A stretch of 64,000 nucleotides of DNA from CBDCWQ01 sp965223435 (GTDB taxonomy: Bacteria; Myxococcota; Kuafuiibacteriia; Kuafuiibacteriales; Kuafuiibacteriaceae): NCBI GenBank assembly GCA_965223435.1, contig CBDCWQ010000019.1:496001-560000 (forward strand). Reading direction: 5' to 3'. Positions within the stretch are counted from its first letter, which is position 1, and each line of letters opens with the position of its first letter. A model generated the notes under the pieces. It searched no databases. It was not told the DNA's origin and worked only from the letters and a program-made list of their open reading frames with translations. A program made the position numbers and the translations under genes. Positions 24,902-34,687 of the stretch are shown one piece after another.

Positions 24902-25978
24902 TCACTCGTCCCGGAAAACAACGGTGGCCGATTGCGACCGATCGGCGGGAGAGGCGGATTCGACCTGGTTCAAGTTGTTGGGGACTTGCCAGGTCTGGCC
25001 GGTCGCCGAGACCACAAGCGTCTCGTAGCGGCCGGGAGGAATCGAGGAAAGCGGCCTAGGCCCGTCTTCGGTGACCTGTTGGGCACCCGAAGAGATCACA
25101 AGCTCCACCCGGGCAGCGGGTACTCCAGTGGGTCTTTGGGAAAGAGCGTCCAGAAAAGGCGCAGGATCGACTCGGGCGGGGACCACGATGTTTCGTTTGT
25201 CGTCGTCGTCGGCGAGCCGGCGCAGCAACACCCGAGGATAGATGTCAGGCAAGCCATCACGATCTTGATCATCTGGGGTGCCGTCGTTGTTCTCATCCAC
25301 GAAACGGACCAAGAAAAATGTGCAGGCGGGGTCGAAGCGAACATGGTTCCCCTGAATCACATGGCTTTCAAGAAGCAACCGATCTGTTGCCCTCAACGGC
25401 AAATCAAAAGTTGTGGTGGAAGTCATCGCAAAAGCGGGTCGTTCCTTGGGTACCGGAACCCCAAGGCGGACGCTTAGCTGCGCGCTCACCACATCGTTCT
25501 CAACCCGAACGCGGACAAACTGCCCTGACGAGTCCACATAGCCGCCGCTCACATCACCGGCAGTCGGTTGCGACAACAGACTCACGTTCGGGTGGAAGTC
25601 CCCATCGACGTCTAAGAACGCGCGAATCTGATAGTCACCCGCGGGAACCGCGGGGATGGTAAACGGCGCCACCGAAGGGCCCACAGCCCCCTGTGACACA
25701 CCTCCGAAAAGCTCGCGCTCAGGAACAACGACCACGTTCACGGGCCCCCCCGTTCCCAAGGGCGGCGGCAGATCATCGGTCCGAAAAAGCAACAGAACCA
25801 CGTTGCCCCTCGGTGACTCGTTCTGACAAACCGCCGAATCTGGAGGTTTCGTTTGGTAGATCAATGTTCCGGTGATGAGCCCCGCCCTCGGCTGAAACTC
25901 ACTGATGCTCGGCTCACCGCAGGCCACGACCAACCCGATTGCAAACATCACCCACGAAGCGAACTGTCTTTTAGCCAT
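24902..25978 (-). CDS. Predicted lipoprotein with calcium-type repeat
   Basis: This encodes about 358 residues from ATG 25978 (a GTG lies three codons upstream). The lipobox LVVACGE is at residues 17-23. The body looks like carboxypeptidase-regulatory or Ig-like beta domains (AVPAGDYQIRAFLDVDGDFH). It contains DENNDGTPDDQDRDGLPD, the Asp-rich calcium pattern of thrombospondin type 3 repeats. It starts a few bases after the TonB receptor stop, so the two are probably co-transcribed and act together at the outer membrane. Substrate unknown. Confidence 0.83.
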   Translation of the reverse strand: MAKRQFASWVMFAIGLVVACGEPSISEFQPRAGLITGTLIYQTKPPDSAVCQNESPRGNVVLLLFRTDDLPPPLGTGGPVNVVVVPERELFGGVSQGAVGPSVAPFTIPAVPAGDYQIRAFLDVDGDFHPNVSLLSQPTAGDVSGGYVDSSGQFVRVRVENDVVSAQLSVRLGVPVPKERPAFAMTSTTTFDLPLRATDRLLLESHVIQGNHVRFDPACTFFLVRFVDENNDGTPDDQDRDGLPDIYPRVLLRRLADDDDKRNIVVPARVDPAPFLDALSQRPTGVPAARVELVISSGAQQVTEDGPRPLSSIPPGRYETLVVSATGQTWQVPNNLNQVESASPADRSQSATVVFRDE

Positions 25979-25990
25979 CACTGTCACCGC

Positions 25991-28900
25991 TTAGAACCGA
26001 GCTGTCATTGAACCCGTCACACGGGCCTCCACATGGTTCGCAAAAGGATGTTCTCGATGCCGGTGCTCTCCAAAATCCAGCAAGTTGGTACCCGAGAGGG
26101 CCAACTCAAGACGATCTTCAAAGAGCCGGTAGGCAATTCGCCCAATAATCACCAAAGAGTCGTCGACCAAAAGAGGATCGGTATTGAAACCGCTCGGGTC
26201 GTTGGGATCAAAGCTCGGCTCTACCCAGTTTTGACTTGAAACATAATGAAAGGACAGACTCGCGTCTATTCCCAACTCCGTCCGTAGCTGCCCCCAAAGC
26301 GTGACTTTGTGCAGAGGCGAATCGGTAAAACGGTCACCGGTTGATGCGTCGAAAATGTACTGAAAGGCATAGCTGGCCCCCAAATCTATTCCGTCCAGGG
26401 GATAGAGCCGAGTCGATAGTTCGCTTCCGAGTGCCAAAAATTTTCGGGACTCGTTTTCATACAAGGAAACAGCCCCCACGAAGTTGCGTGTCTGTTCACG
26501 AAAGGGCTCTTCCGTACCCGCGATTCGTAGAGGACTCCTGGTGATCAAATTGCTGATGCGATTCATGTAACCGACCGCTTCGAACTCGCCAAATTCGGTT
26601 TGGAGCCGGTAACCTAGGTCCACCGTCACGATGTTCTCCGGCTCCAGATCCTCTTGTCCCCCTTTGAGCGTCACCGCGACGCTTGCCACGTCGGTGCTCG
26701 CAGACAAATCGAGATAGGTCTCTGCCAAGGTGGGTTCACGAAAGGCAGTACCAAAAGACAAACGAATGGCCTGAACAGGTGTGGGTTTGTAGATGAGCGC
26801 AACCCTGGGCGAAGCCAGCGGCCCAATGATCGGATGGAGATCCAGCCGTCCACTGGCGATGACGCTCCAGCTTTTGGAAAGGACCCAGCTGTCTTGAAAA
26901 AACACTGCGATATGGTCCTCGCTGTGCGTGTCGTCCAAATAGTCCCAGTTGATAAACTTGAACCGGTACTGGGCACCCATGGTAAGCGCGTGCTCCCCCA
27001 ACAAACGAAACTCCGGAGTCAAAACCGCCTCCACGCCAACCAGATCGGCATGGACGGTGCTCCCTAAGTCATCTAGACCGGTTCGAAAAAACTGCGGCGT
27101 AGAATCAGAGCGAACGACGTTCCAAAACCCAAGTAGGCTGAACAGCTTGCCCCGGTAACCACCCCGTAGGTTAAAATCACGACCGTCCGTTTCTTGATTT
27201 CGAAGCGCGGCCACGCCGTAGAGTTCTACGGTTCCCGATCTCAATCCACCACCCAAGAAAAGAACACCCCCATCAGACCTGAGATCGTACTCGGTGGTCA
27301 CATCGGCACGAATATGCTCAATGGACCGATTTGGGTTTTTGGAGTCGGTGGTGTAGTCCACCCGCGCCGGATCAAACTCCAGCTCGAATTTGTCTCCGCG
27401 GGTGTAGCCCACACTCGCGCGAACCCCTAAGGGCCCAGAACGCTTTCCATACTGATAGCTCGCCGATAAAGACTTCCCGTTGCCGCCCTGGATTCGACCT
27501 ACGGAACCACCAATCTGGTCGGGCCGTTTGGTGATGATGTTGACAATACCGGTATAGGCGTAAGCGCCGTAAATCGCCGACCCGGGCCCTCGAACAACCT
27601 CAATGCGATCGATATCCATCAGATCAATGGTTAAAGCGTGCCAAGTCACAACCCCAAGAAAATCGCGATACGCGGTACGCCCATCGATCAGAACCAAGAT
27701 CTTGTTTGCAATCCTGCGATTGAAACCACGCATGGAAACGTTGTGATCGGAATAGGACATGGCCATCACGTCCATTCCTGGAACCCGTCTTAGGAGATCC
27801 GGAATCGACTGGACGCCGGAGAGGCGAATGTCTTCGTCGGTAAGAATCGTGACCGCATTCGGGGCGTCCAGCGGAGACTGGGCTCTCCTCGAAGCGGTCA
27901 CGACCACCTCCTCGTACGCTTCGGACGTCTTGGCCCCAAGCCCCAGACCAACCGCCACTGGAGCCATACTCAAGTCTGTGGATGTCAGCCCTTTGGGTGC
28001 CTTGACCGGGGGCTGCAGTCCAGGCGGCACCTCCGAGCCTTCGTCGAGGCCCCCCTCCCCTGAAAGGGGCCTTTTTTTGCGGTCCGAAGGCTCCTTGAGG
28101 GTTGCAAGCGGCTCGGGCCCAGACACGACCCCCTCCGTTTTGAGTCGCTCGACCATCGCCTCGGCAATCCGTGCAACCCAGGTGTCATCGAGCAGGATAG
28201 AAGGCTCAGAGCGCTGGGGCTCATCTCGCGATACGGAGCCAGAACGCTTTGGCCGCCCCGAAGCCACACGCGTTTTCGGCGTATCTCTTTTCTTGAGCGT
28301 CTTTTTCAGGCTTAGAATGCGCCCGCGGACCTCTTTGGTATCCTTGGGCGATGCCTTGAGATAACGCCGATAGCGTTTCAAAGCCCGCCTCAGCTGCCCC
28401 GCCTCCTCGTAGGCCCGGGCCATGTTGTAGAGGATGTTTGCGTGTGGCCTCACCGCGTAGGCACGCTCCAACAGGGCGGCGCCCTCTAGGAATTTTCGCG
28501 AACGGATGGCATTCATCCCCTCATCCACCATCAATCGAAGCTTGTGCCGCTTCCTGAGGGCCTCGATGGTCGAACGAACTTCCTCAACGTCCGGAGGATC
28601 GGCATCGACATAACCTTCCAGATGGCGAATCGCGTCCTCCAGAGCCCCCATGGCCGCGTAGGCCCGCCCCATGTTGAACAGAACCGACGGGTGGGGGCGA
28701 ACCGCATAGGCTTTTTTGAGAAGTGCGATACCTCGGGGGTACTGCTCCTGCTCGATCAAAACCATGCCCCGGGTAAAGTACCGCCTCGCCTCCGCCTTGG
28801 TGTCGGCCAGAGCCTCAGGAACCACGACAAGAACAAGTAGGCTCCCGAGCAATGCCCGGGGCACACCTCGGCGGATAGGTAGGCAAGACACGTGTCGCAT
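25991..28900 (-). CDS. TonB-dependent receptor with N-terminal TPR domain
   Basis: This encodes 969 residues. The signal peptide (1-32) ends ...EALA/DTK. Residues 33-205 hold TPR-like repeats, with the motif LLKKAYAVRPHPSVLFNMGR recurring as LLERAYAVRPHANILYNMAR. A charged and Pro-rich linker (about 205-330) follows. The plug begins at EEVVVTASRR and has NAVTILTDEDI, LLRRVPGMDV, RIEVVRGPGSAIYGAYA and GIVNIITKRP. The 22-strand barrel ends in VEARVTGSMTARF with a terminal Phe. A periplasmic TPR region ahead of the plug is unusual. ATG 28900. Confidence 0.93.
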   Translation of the reverse strand: MRHVSCLPIRRGVPRALLGSLLVLVVVPEALADTKAEARRYFTRGMVLIEQEQYPRGIALLKKAYAVRPHPSVLFNMGRAYAAMGALEDAIRHLEGYVDADPPDVEEVRSTIEALRKRHKLRLMVDEGMNAIRSRKFLEGAALLERAYAVRPHANILYNMARAYEEAGQLRRALKRYRRYLKASPKDTKEVRGRILSLKKTLKKRDTPKTRVASGRPKRSGSVSRDEPQRSEPSILLDDTWVARIAEAMVERLKTEGVVSGPEPLATLKEPSDRKKRPLSGEGGLDEGSEVPPGLQPPVKAPKGLTSTDLSMAPVAVGLGLGAKTSEAYEEVVVTASRRAQSPLDAPNAVTILTDEDIRLSGVQSIPDLLRRVPGMDVMAMSYSDHNVSMRGFNRRIANKILVLIDGRTAYRDFLGVVTWHALTIDLMDIDRIEVVRGPGSAIYGAYAYTGIVNIITKRPDQIGGSVGRIQGGNGKSLSASYQYGKRSGPLGVRASVGYTRGDKFELEFDPARVDYTTDSKNPNRSIEHIRADVTTEYDLRSDGGVLFLGGGLRSGTVELYGVAALRNQETDGRDFNLRGGYRGKLFSLLGFWNVVRSDSTPQFFRTGLDDLGSTVHADLVGVEAVLTPEFRLLGEHALTMGAQYRFKFINWDYLDDTHSEDHIAVFFQDSWVLSKSWSVIASGRLDLHPIIGPLASPRVALIYKPTPVQAIRLSFGTAFREPTLAETYLDLSASTDVASVAVTLKGGQEDLEPENIVTVDLGYRLQTEFGEFEAVGYMNRISNLITRSPLRIAGTEEPFREQTRNFVGAVSLYENESRKFLALGSELSTRLYPLDGIDLGASYAFQYIFDASTGDRFTDSPLHKVTLWGQLRTELGIDASLSFHYVSSQNWVEPSFDPNDPSGFNTDPLLVDDSLVIIGRIAYRLFEDRLELALSGTNLLDFGEHRHREHPFANHVEARVTGSMTARF

Positions 28901-29046
28901 CCTAGTACGGTCAGGCAGAAATCGCGACGCCCAGGACTTTGACCTGCCTCGGCGTCACCATACGACTTCAACCCTCCAAAGTGAGCTCAAGAACGTCGTG
29001 AGACTTGCACGCGATTTTCGGCGAAAAACACCCCGTGTAGTGGTGT

Positions 29047-30630
29047 TCAGTAGGGATTGTCTTTGTAACCTGGGTCCGCTTTGGAGTCCGCTTTGGGGCT
29101 CGGCGGCTTTGGGGGGAGTGCGACTTGAAGCCGAATGGTCTCGCGATCAAAGCGCACCCGCCGAACCACATCCTCATACCCACGCGCACGAAAGCGGAAA
29201 ATGTGAGCCTTGTCGGAGCGGTCTCGCTCAAAATTCATGGGCGTGACCCCCAAGGGCTGATCGTCCTCGAATACCTGAACCCCACTGGGTTCGGAGCCCA
29301 AAAGGATCCGAGTCTTCGCCTTTTTGACCGGTGCAAGAGAGGGCTTCACGTCAACGGGAACAACCGTCCCCGTCGAACCACCAGAAATCATGTACCCAAT
29401 GAAACCAAGTCCCACGACCAGCGCAGAAAAGATGATCAAGGCCGCCATCGGCAGCTGCGCCGCAATGCTGCGCTTGGTCTGGGTACCCAACGAGGACAAG
29501 GTTCGAACCGTCGGGGCAGGCATGTTTTTTTGATCGGCCGCCGATTCACCCCTTCCGGGAAGCTCGCTGAGCCGCGCCAAATCACCACTCGACAAAAGAG
29601 AGTCGATGGAAGAACTCACCGAAACCAACTGCACGGCAACGTGCTTAAACTCATCCAAAAGTTCGCCCATGGAAGAAAAACGGTCTTCTCTTGCCTTGGC
29701 CAAGCACTTTCGGATGAGCGCTTCGAGTTGTTCGGGGACGTCTTTGACCCCCCTCGACGCCATACTCGGTACGGGCTCATTGATGTGCTGAAAAATGACC
29801 TCAACACCTGAGCTCCCCATGAACGGTGGTGAACCGACCGTCATGTGGTACATCAAAATGCCGAGCGAGTAGATGTCGGTCCGCGGATCAAGGCTTCGGT
29901 GTTGAATCTGCTCGGGCGACATGAACTTAGGCGAACCCAAGAACATGCCGGCGCGAGTCAGATCCTGGGCAAAAGCACCGCCGGGCTGGAAGACCTCGTT
30001 GCCCTGGCCCTCGCCCTTCGGCGTGAAAAGCTTCACCAACCCGAAGTCAAGCACCTTCACAAAGTCGGCATCGTCGCGGCGCTCAATCAAGATGTTCCCG
30101 GGTTTGAGGTCTCGATGGATGATTCCTTTGGAATGGGCTTCCCTGAGAGCTCGACAAATTTGCACCGAGATCTGCACCGTTCGTTCCGCCAAAAATGGAC
30201 CTTCGTCGCGAATCACCCAAGAAAGGGGCCGCCCTTCGAGATACTCCATCACGATGAAAAGCTCGCCTGCGTCGGTCTCTCCGTACTCGAAAACGGTGAT
30301 CGTGTTGGGGTGCCCCAGGCGCGCCGCAGACGCCGCTTCAAGAAAAAATCTTTGTACGAACTGACGGTCTTTTCGCTGGAACTCGGGGTTCAAGAACTTC
30401 ACGGCCACCGGCCGGTTGAGCATAAGCTGCTGGGCGCGGTAAACGCGCCCCATGCCCCCACGACCAATGAGACGCTCGATGTCGTAGCGGCCTACCAGCC
30501 TGGTCCCGATACGCGGATCGATTTGCGGGATTTCGGGATCGGTGGCTTTATCGTCATCGGTCCCACGGATCTTCTTGGTCCCCGACCTGGCGATCCTCCG
30601 GCCCTTCTCTGTATCCTTGCGCGGCGCCAC
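29047..30630 (-). CDS. Membrane Ser/Thr protein kinase with PEGA domain
   Basis: This 527-residue Hanks-type kinase has its catalytic domain at 49-310: G-loop IGRGGMGRVY, Lys78 (AVKFL), IHRDLKPGNI with Asp174, DFG at 195-197 and SPEQIQ. One transmembrane helix lies near 395-415 (AALIIFSALVVGLGFIGYMI). A periplasmic PEGA domain follows (LLGSEPSGVQVFEDDQPLG, then TPMNFE). All catalytic residues are present. It starts at GTG 30630. It stands alone between ftsK and the TonB receptor gene. Confidence 0.93.
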   Translation of the reverse strand: MAPRKDTEKGRRIARSGTKKIRGTDDDKATDPEIPQIDPRIGTRLVGRYDIERLIGRGGMGRVYRAQQLMLNRPVAVKFLNPEFQRKDRQFVQRFFLEAASAARLGHPNTITVFEYGETDAGELFIVMEYLEGRPLSWVIRDEGPFLAERTVQISVQICRALREAHSKGIIHRDLKPGNILIERRDDADFVKVLDFGLVKLFTPKGEGQGNEVFQPGGAFAQDLTRAGMFLGSPKFMSPEQIQHRSLDPRTDIYSLGILMYHMTVGSPPFMGSSGVEVIFQHINEPVPSMASRGVKDVPEQLEALIRKCLAKAREDRFSSMGELLDEFKHVAVQLVSVSSSIDSLLSSGDLARLSELPGRGESAADQKNMPAPTVRTLSSLGTQTKRSIAAQLPMAALIIFSALVVGLGFIGYMISGGSTGTVVPVDVKPSLAPVKKAKTRILLGSEPSGVQVFEDDQPLGVTPMNFERDRSDKAHIFRFRARGYEDVVRRVRFDRETIRLQVALPPKPPSPKADSKADPGYKDNPY

Positions 30631-30823
30631 GGTGTCTCTTTTCTAGCCAGTCCTTCGGTCGAGAGCAGGCACCATTGGGCATGACACGCTGAAGCCATGC
30701 CACGTGGGCAGCGACAAAAGGAAGACGGACCCGCACCGATGCGCACCCGTGGGTCTCCGATACTCGTGATTACCCCATAATTCGGTCATTTTGAAGCCTC
30801 AGGATCGAGGACTCAAGACGCAT

Positions 30824-33718
30824 TCATCCCAAATCATCCGCTGGGGACCGCACCAACACTTCGCGCTCGCCCTTGGGCCCGCTCGCGGGACCAACCACCC
30901 CCTCGGCCTCCATCATCTCGACCATCCGCGCCGCCCGGTTGTACCCCACCCGCAGCCGACGTTGAACCATCGAAATCGATGCGCGGCGGGTCTCGAGCAC
31001 GATATTCACCGCCCGGTCGTACATTTCGTCGACCTCAGCGGGCGGTTCATCACCTTCGCCTTCGGCTTCTTGCCGCTTGAGAATGTTGGGGTCGTACTTC
31101 GGCTTCGCCTGGCTCTTCCAGAACTCAACAACACGTTCGACCTCGGTTTCAGAGACAAACGCGCCGTGGACCCTGAGCGGGTTGGGAGAATCTACGCTGA
31201 GAAACAGACTGTCGCCCATGCCCAAGAGGTTTTCGCCGCCCGGCGCATTCAAGATGGTCGCGCTGTCGTGCCGCGACGCCACCCGAAAGGAAATACGAGA
31301 CGGGAAGTTGTTTTTGATGACGCCCGTGATCACATCGGTCGAAGGACGCTGCGTCGCCAAGAGGACGTGGATTCCCGCCGCCCTCGCCTTTTGGGCCAAA
31401 CGCTGGACAGAGGCCTCAACGTCACGGGGCGCAACACACATCAGATCTGCGAACTCATCGATGAGAACCACGATGTACGGAAGTCGGTCCGGAAGCTCTT
31501 CTCCTGGCCAAGGATCACGGAAACTCTTCGGCTTTTTGGATACGGCTTCTTCAGACTCAGATGCGCCCTCTCCTGGCGCTTCGTCCTCGAGGACCGTTTC
31601 GGCCTTTGCCTCGCGCTCTTTGCGCAGCTTGTCGAGACGCTTGTTGAAACCATCGATGTCGCGAACCTTGAGATCTGAAAGCAGCTGGTAGCGTCGCTCC
31701 ATTTCGTCGACGGCCCACTTGAGCGCCACCGAAGCTTTGCGGGGATCGGTCACGACCGGCAACAAAAGATGCGGGATGTCCTGGTAAAGAGACAACTCCA
31801 GCATTTTCGGGTCGACCATGATGAACTTCACTTGGTCCGGCGTCGCCTTGTACAAGATGGAAAGAATCATGGTGTTGATGCTGACGGACTTTCCCGAGCC
31901 CGTGGTGCCTGCGAGCAAAAGATGGGGCATAGACCGAAGGTCGCCAAAATGAGGCTCTCCTTCGGCGTCCTTGCCTAGAGCGAGGGTCAGCAAAGACTTG
32001 GAACGCTTAAAACGATCGTGTGCGACCAATTCTTTGAGATACACGTTTTCACGATGATCGTTGGGGAGCTCAATCCCCACAACGCCTCGCCCCGGAATGG
32101 GCGCAACGATGCGCACCCTGAGCGCCTCCATCGACATGGCGATATCGTCGGAAAGGTTTGCAATCTTCGAAACTTTAACCCCCGGAGCAGGCTGGTACTC
32201 ATAGGTGGTGACCACCGGTCCCGGGCGAATAGACGTAACTTTGCCCTCAACACCATAGGTCTTCAGTTTTTCTTCCAGCCGGCTGGCCCGGGTACGGAGC
32301 TCGAATCCATCCACCGGATCTGGGCCCTCATGCTCGTAATCGAGAAGACTCAGGCCGGGGATCTCATAACTTTGGGGGATCTCGTAACTTTGGGGTTTGG
32401 GCAGAAGCGCCAGCTGACGCCCTTCGTCGACATCATTGAGGGACTCCTCAGACACTTTTCGGGGATGAATGAGGGGCCCATGGTCTGCGGCTTCAGCATC
32501 CTCCGGCTGAGCTTCTTCCGCACGGGCGCCAGGGTCGGAACCTCGGCGCGCGCCGGGCTTGGCATCCACCTCCACGAACTCTGAACCGTCCTGTGAGGGC
32601 CGAGCAGGGGCGCGTAAGATTTCATCAAGCACATCCGCGGCCTCCAGAGCGTCCCCTTCGTCTGGGTCGTCCCCCAAAAAGGAGTCTCTGATGATGATCT
32701 CTGGTTCGGCAGCAGGACCAGGAATGCCGAGGGCAAGCTCTTCAGCGGGTAAGTCGCTGTCTCTATCCCCTTCCGTCTTGGCCTCTTGCGGCGGCGCATC
32801 GCCCGAGGCTTCGGCGTCCGGGTCTGGTGGCGACTCAAGACCCAAAAGCTCCGCTTCCTCTTGGCGCCGTTCGATACGAATCTTCGCATCTTCGGCGGCA
32901 ATCTTCTTCAGTGCACGCTCCTCCGCTTTTTGGCCTGCCCGCAGGACCGCCGCCCGGGTCTTTTCTTCGAGCTTGGCCTGGAGCCGTTCTTCTCGTTCGT
33001 CGCGCTTTTTCTGCTCGTCCGTCCGGCGCTGGCGGGCGGCGGCAACAAGTTCTTCCTCGCGCGAGCGCTCGGCCTCTCGCGCAACACACCAAACACGTGC
33101 CCGTCCAAAAAGCGCCCGTGAGCACCAACCCAAGGAATCTGCGAGGGCACGAAAAGCCCGCCCCAAGGAAACGTTGGAACTCCCAAGAACGCCCAGTAGG
33201 AGGCCACCCATCGCAGCCAAAGCTGCCCCCAAGGGCCCAAAGGCCTGTCGCAAAAGACCGGTGACGCCCATACCCACCACACCTCCTGCAGGGTGACCCA
33301 AGGATGGGTGGCTGCCGAAAAGGAGCTCCGCAAGAACCGCCAAGGACAGCATGATGCCGATGAACGAGACGATATAGAGCAGCGAAGGCCAGGTGCTTCT
33401 CCCCATCACCACGGTCACCGCAAAACCCACACACCAAAGGCCCGCGAGGTAACCGACCATCCCGAGGGCACCCAAAAACGCGTGCGCGATTTGAATACCG
33501 ACCGGTCCAACGAGATTGCGACTTCCCGAGGGGTCCTGTGGATCAAAGGAAAACAGGGCGAAACAAAGCCCCAAGGAGATGACCAAGATCACAATTCCGA
33601 GCGCTTCCACACCACGATGGTGAAGGCGCACCTCGCCCGCGTAGAGTCCCGAGGGGGTATCCAAGGGTTCTTCGTCCTGCCGTTTTTTTGATCTTTTTCC
33701 TCGGGCTGTCTTTGTCAT
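30824..33718 (-). CDS. ftsK: DNA translocase FtsK
   Basis: This 964-residue septal DNA pump aids chromosome dimer resolution and segregation. I chose ATG 33718 (MTKTARGKRSKKRQ) with CGGAG upstream; the frame is open 43 codons further. Four or five membrane helices are followed by a long charged, coiled-coil linker, then alpha, beta and gamma domains. Walker A is GTTGSGKS (604-611), Walker B is VVLIDEFADLM, and the gamma winged helix has VQRRLRVGYNRAARMVE. A Glu/Lys-rich insertion of about 50 residues interrupts the motor before Walker B. A five-residue QSYEI-type piece is tandemly repeated in the linker. Confidence 0.95.
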   Translation of the reverse strand: MTKTARGKRSKKRQDEEPLDTPSGLYAGEVRLHHRGVEALGIVILVISLGLCFALFSFDPQDPSGSRNLVGPVGIQIAHAFLGALGMVGYLAGLWCVGFAVTVVMGRSTWPSLLYIVSFIGIMLSLAVLAELLFGSHPSLGHPAGGVVGMGVTGLLRQAFGPLGAALAAMGGLLLGVLGSSNVSLGRAFRALADSLGWCSRALFGRARVWCVAREAERSREEELVAAARQRRTDEQKKRDEREERLQAKLEEKTRAAVLRAGQKAEERALKKIAAEDAKIRIERRQEEAELLGLESPPDPDAEASGDAPPQEAKTEGDRDSDLPAEELALGIPGPAAEPEIIIRDSFLGDDPDEGDALEAADVLDEILRAPARPSQDGSEFVEVDAKPGARRGSDPGARAEEAQPEDAEAADHGPLIHPRKVSEESLNDVDEGRQLALLPKPQSYEIPQSYEIPGLSLLDYEHEGPDPVDGFELRTRASRLEEKLKTYGVEGKVTSIRPGPVVTTYEYQPAPGVKVSKIANLSDDIAMSMEALRVRIVAPIPGRGVVGIELPNDHRENVYLKELVAHDRFKRSKSLLTLALGKDAEGEPHFGDLRSMPHLLLAGTTGSGKSVSINTMILSILYKATPDQVKFIMVDPKMLELSLYQDIPHLLLPVVTDPRKASVALKWAVDEMERRYQLLSDLKVRDIDGFNKRLDKLRKEREAKAETVLEDEAPGEGASESEEAVSKKPKSFRDPWPGEELPDRLPYIVVLIDEFADLMCVAPRDVEASVQRLAQKARAAGIHVLLATQRPSTDVITGVIKNNFPSRISFRVASRHDSATILNAPGGENLLGMGDSLFLSVDSPNPLRVHGAFVSETEVERVVEFWKSQAKPKYDPNILKRQEAEGEGDEPPAEVDEMYDRAVNIVLETRRASISMVQRRLRVGYNRAARMVEMMEAEGVVGPASGPKGEREVLVRSPADDLG

Positions 33719-33947
33719 CGCTCCGGCGCTCTCGACCGAGCCAGCATGCGACCGTCCCCGGATCGGGTCAAAAAAGCAGCCTGCGAAAACCTTGGGGTGA
33801 AACCCGGCTATGGCATCCTCACCCACAAAAAAATCTCGGGACCGCACGCGCCGACGAGAAGCATTCGGGCTTGACGTGCTCTATAGGACCCTGCGAGCTC
33901 CCTCATTGCATCATCTGTGGTGCTCGCTCGTCCCAAAGGAAGGTTTC
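33719..33947. other. Divergent intergenic region between ftsK and lolA
   Basis: There are 229 bases separating the two divergent genes. Each long open frame extends into it but looks non-coding. Promoters for both genes must lie here. A TTGACG lies near 33869, but I could not pair it with a convincing -10. Confidence 0.4.
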
Positions 33948-34673
33948 ATGGTGCTCTTCAAATCCCTGGCATGTGTTTTCCTGGTCGCCGCAGCAGCGCC
34001 CACAAAGCCCACCAAAGAAATCGCCCGCGGCAAGCCAACCAGTGGTCCGGCCAAAGCACGCCCCTCAGCCAAGCCCAAAAAACAATCTCGGCCGGGGCCT
34101 CTGGTCCAAGCTATTCAGCGCTTTTACGAGGGCATGACCGACTTCGAAGCCGATTTTATACAGATCTACAGTCGGGTCGCGCTCAGCAAAACCACGGAAT
34201 CCCGCGGAACGCTGAAACTCAAAAAACCAGGGAAAATGCGTTGGGACTACCAAAAGCCGATCCAGAAACTCTTCGTTTCCGATGGAAAAAAGTTGTGGGT
34301 TTACGAGCCCGAGGAAGCGCAGGTCATCATCAGCCCTGATTTTCAGGCCTCGAGGTTCAACAAATCGCTTAAGTTTTTGTGGGGTGACGGCCGGCTTCAG
34401 GATACTTTTGATACCAGCAACAAGCCTCCTAAAACCCTCAAGATGAAAAAAGGCCATCAGGCACTCACCCTGGTGCCCAAACAAGACGCAACTTACCGTC
34501 AACTTGTCTTGGTCTACGACCCGAAGTTACGTGTTGTGGTGGAATCCATTCTCTACGAAACGACCGGCAACACAAACCACTTCAAGTTTCGGAACATCAA
34601 ACTCAACAAGAGCATGGACGACACCCACTTCAACTTTACCCCACCCCCGGGAACCGACGTCACCCACCAGTAA
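33948..34673 (+). CDS. lolA: Outer-membrane lipoprotein carrier protein LolA
   Basis: This 241-residue periplasmic chaperone ferries lipoproteins from LolCDE to the outer membrane. ATG 33948 is preceded by AAAGGAAGG. A signal peptide (MVLFKSLACVFLVAAAA) is followed by a Lys/Pro-rich linker of about 40 residues, which is longer than usual. The LolA fold has DFEADFIQIYSR, GTLKLKKPGKMRWDYQKP and a C-terminal FKFRNIKLNKSMDDTHFNF. It is convergent with the site-2 protease gene. Confidence 0.93.
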   Translation: MVLFKSLACVFLVAAAAPTKPTKEIARGKPTSGPAKARPSAKPKKQSRPGPLVQAIQRFYEGMTDFEADFIQIYSRVALSKTTESRGTLKLKKPGKMRWDYQKPIQKLFVSDGKKLWVYEPEEAQVIISPDFQASRFNKSLKFLWGDGRLQDTFDTSNKPPKTLKMKKGHQALTLVPKQDATYRQLVLVYDPKLRVVVESILYETTGNTNHFKFRNIKLNKSMDDTHFNFTPPPGTDVTHQ

Positions 34674-34687
34674 AGACCAGGCGACGA

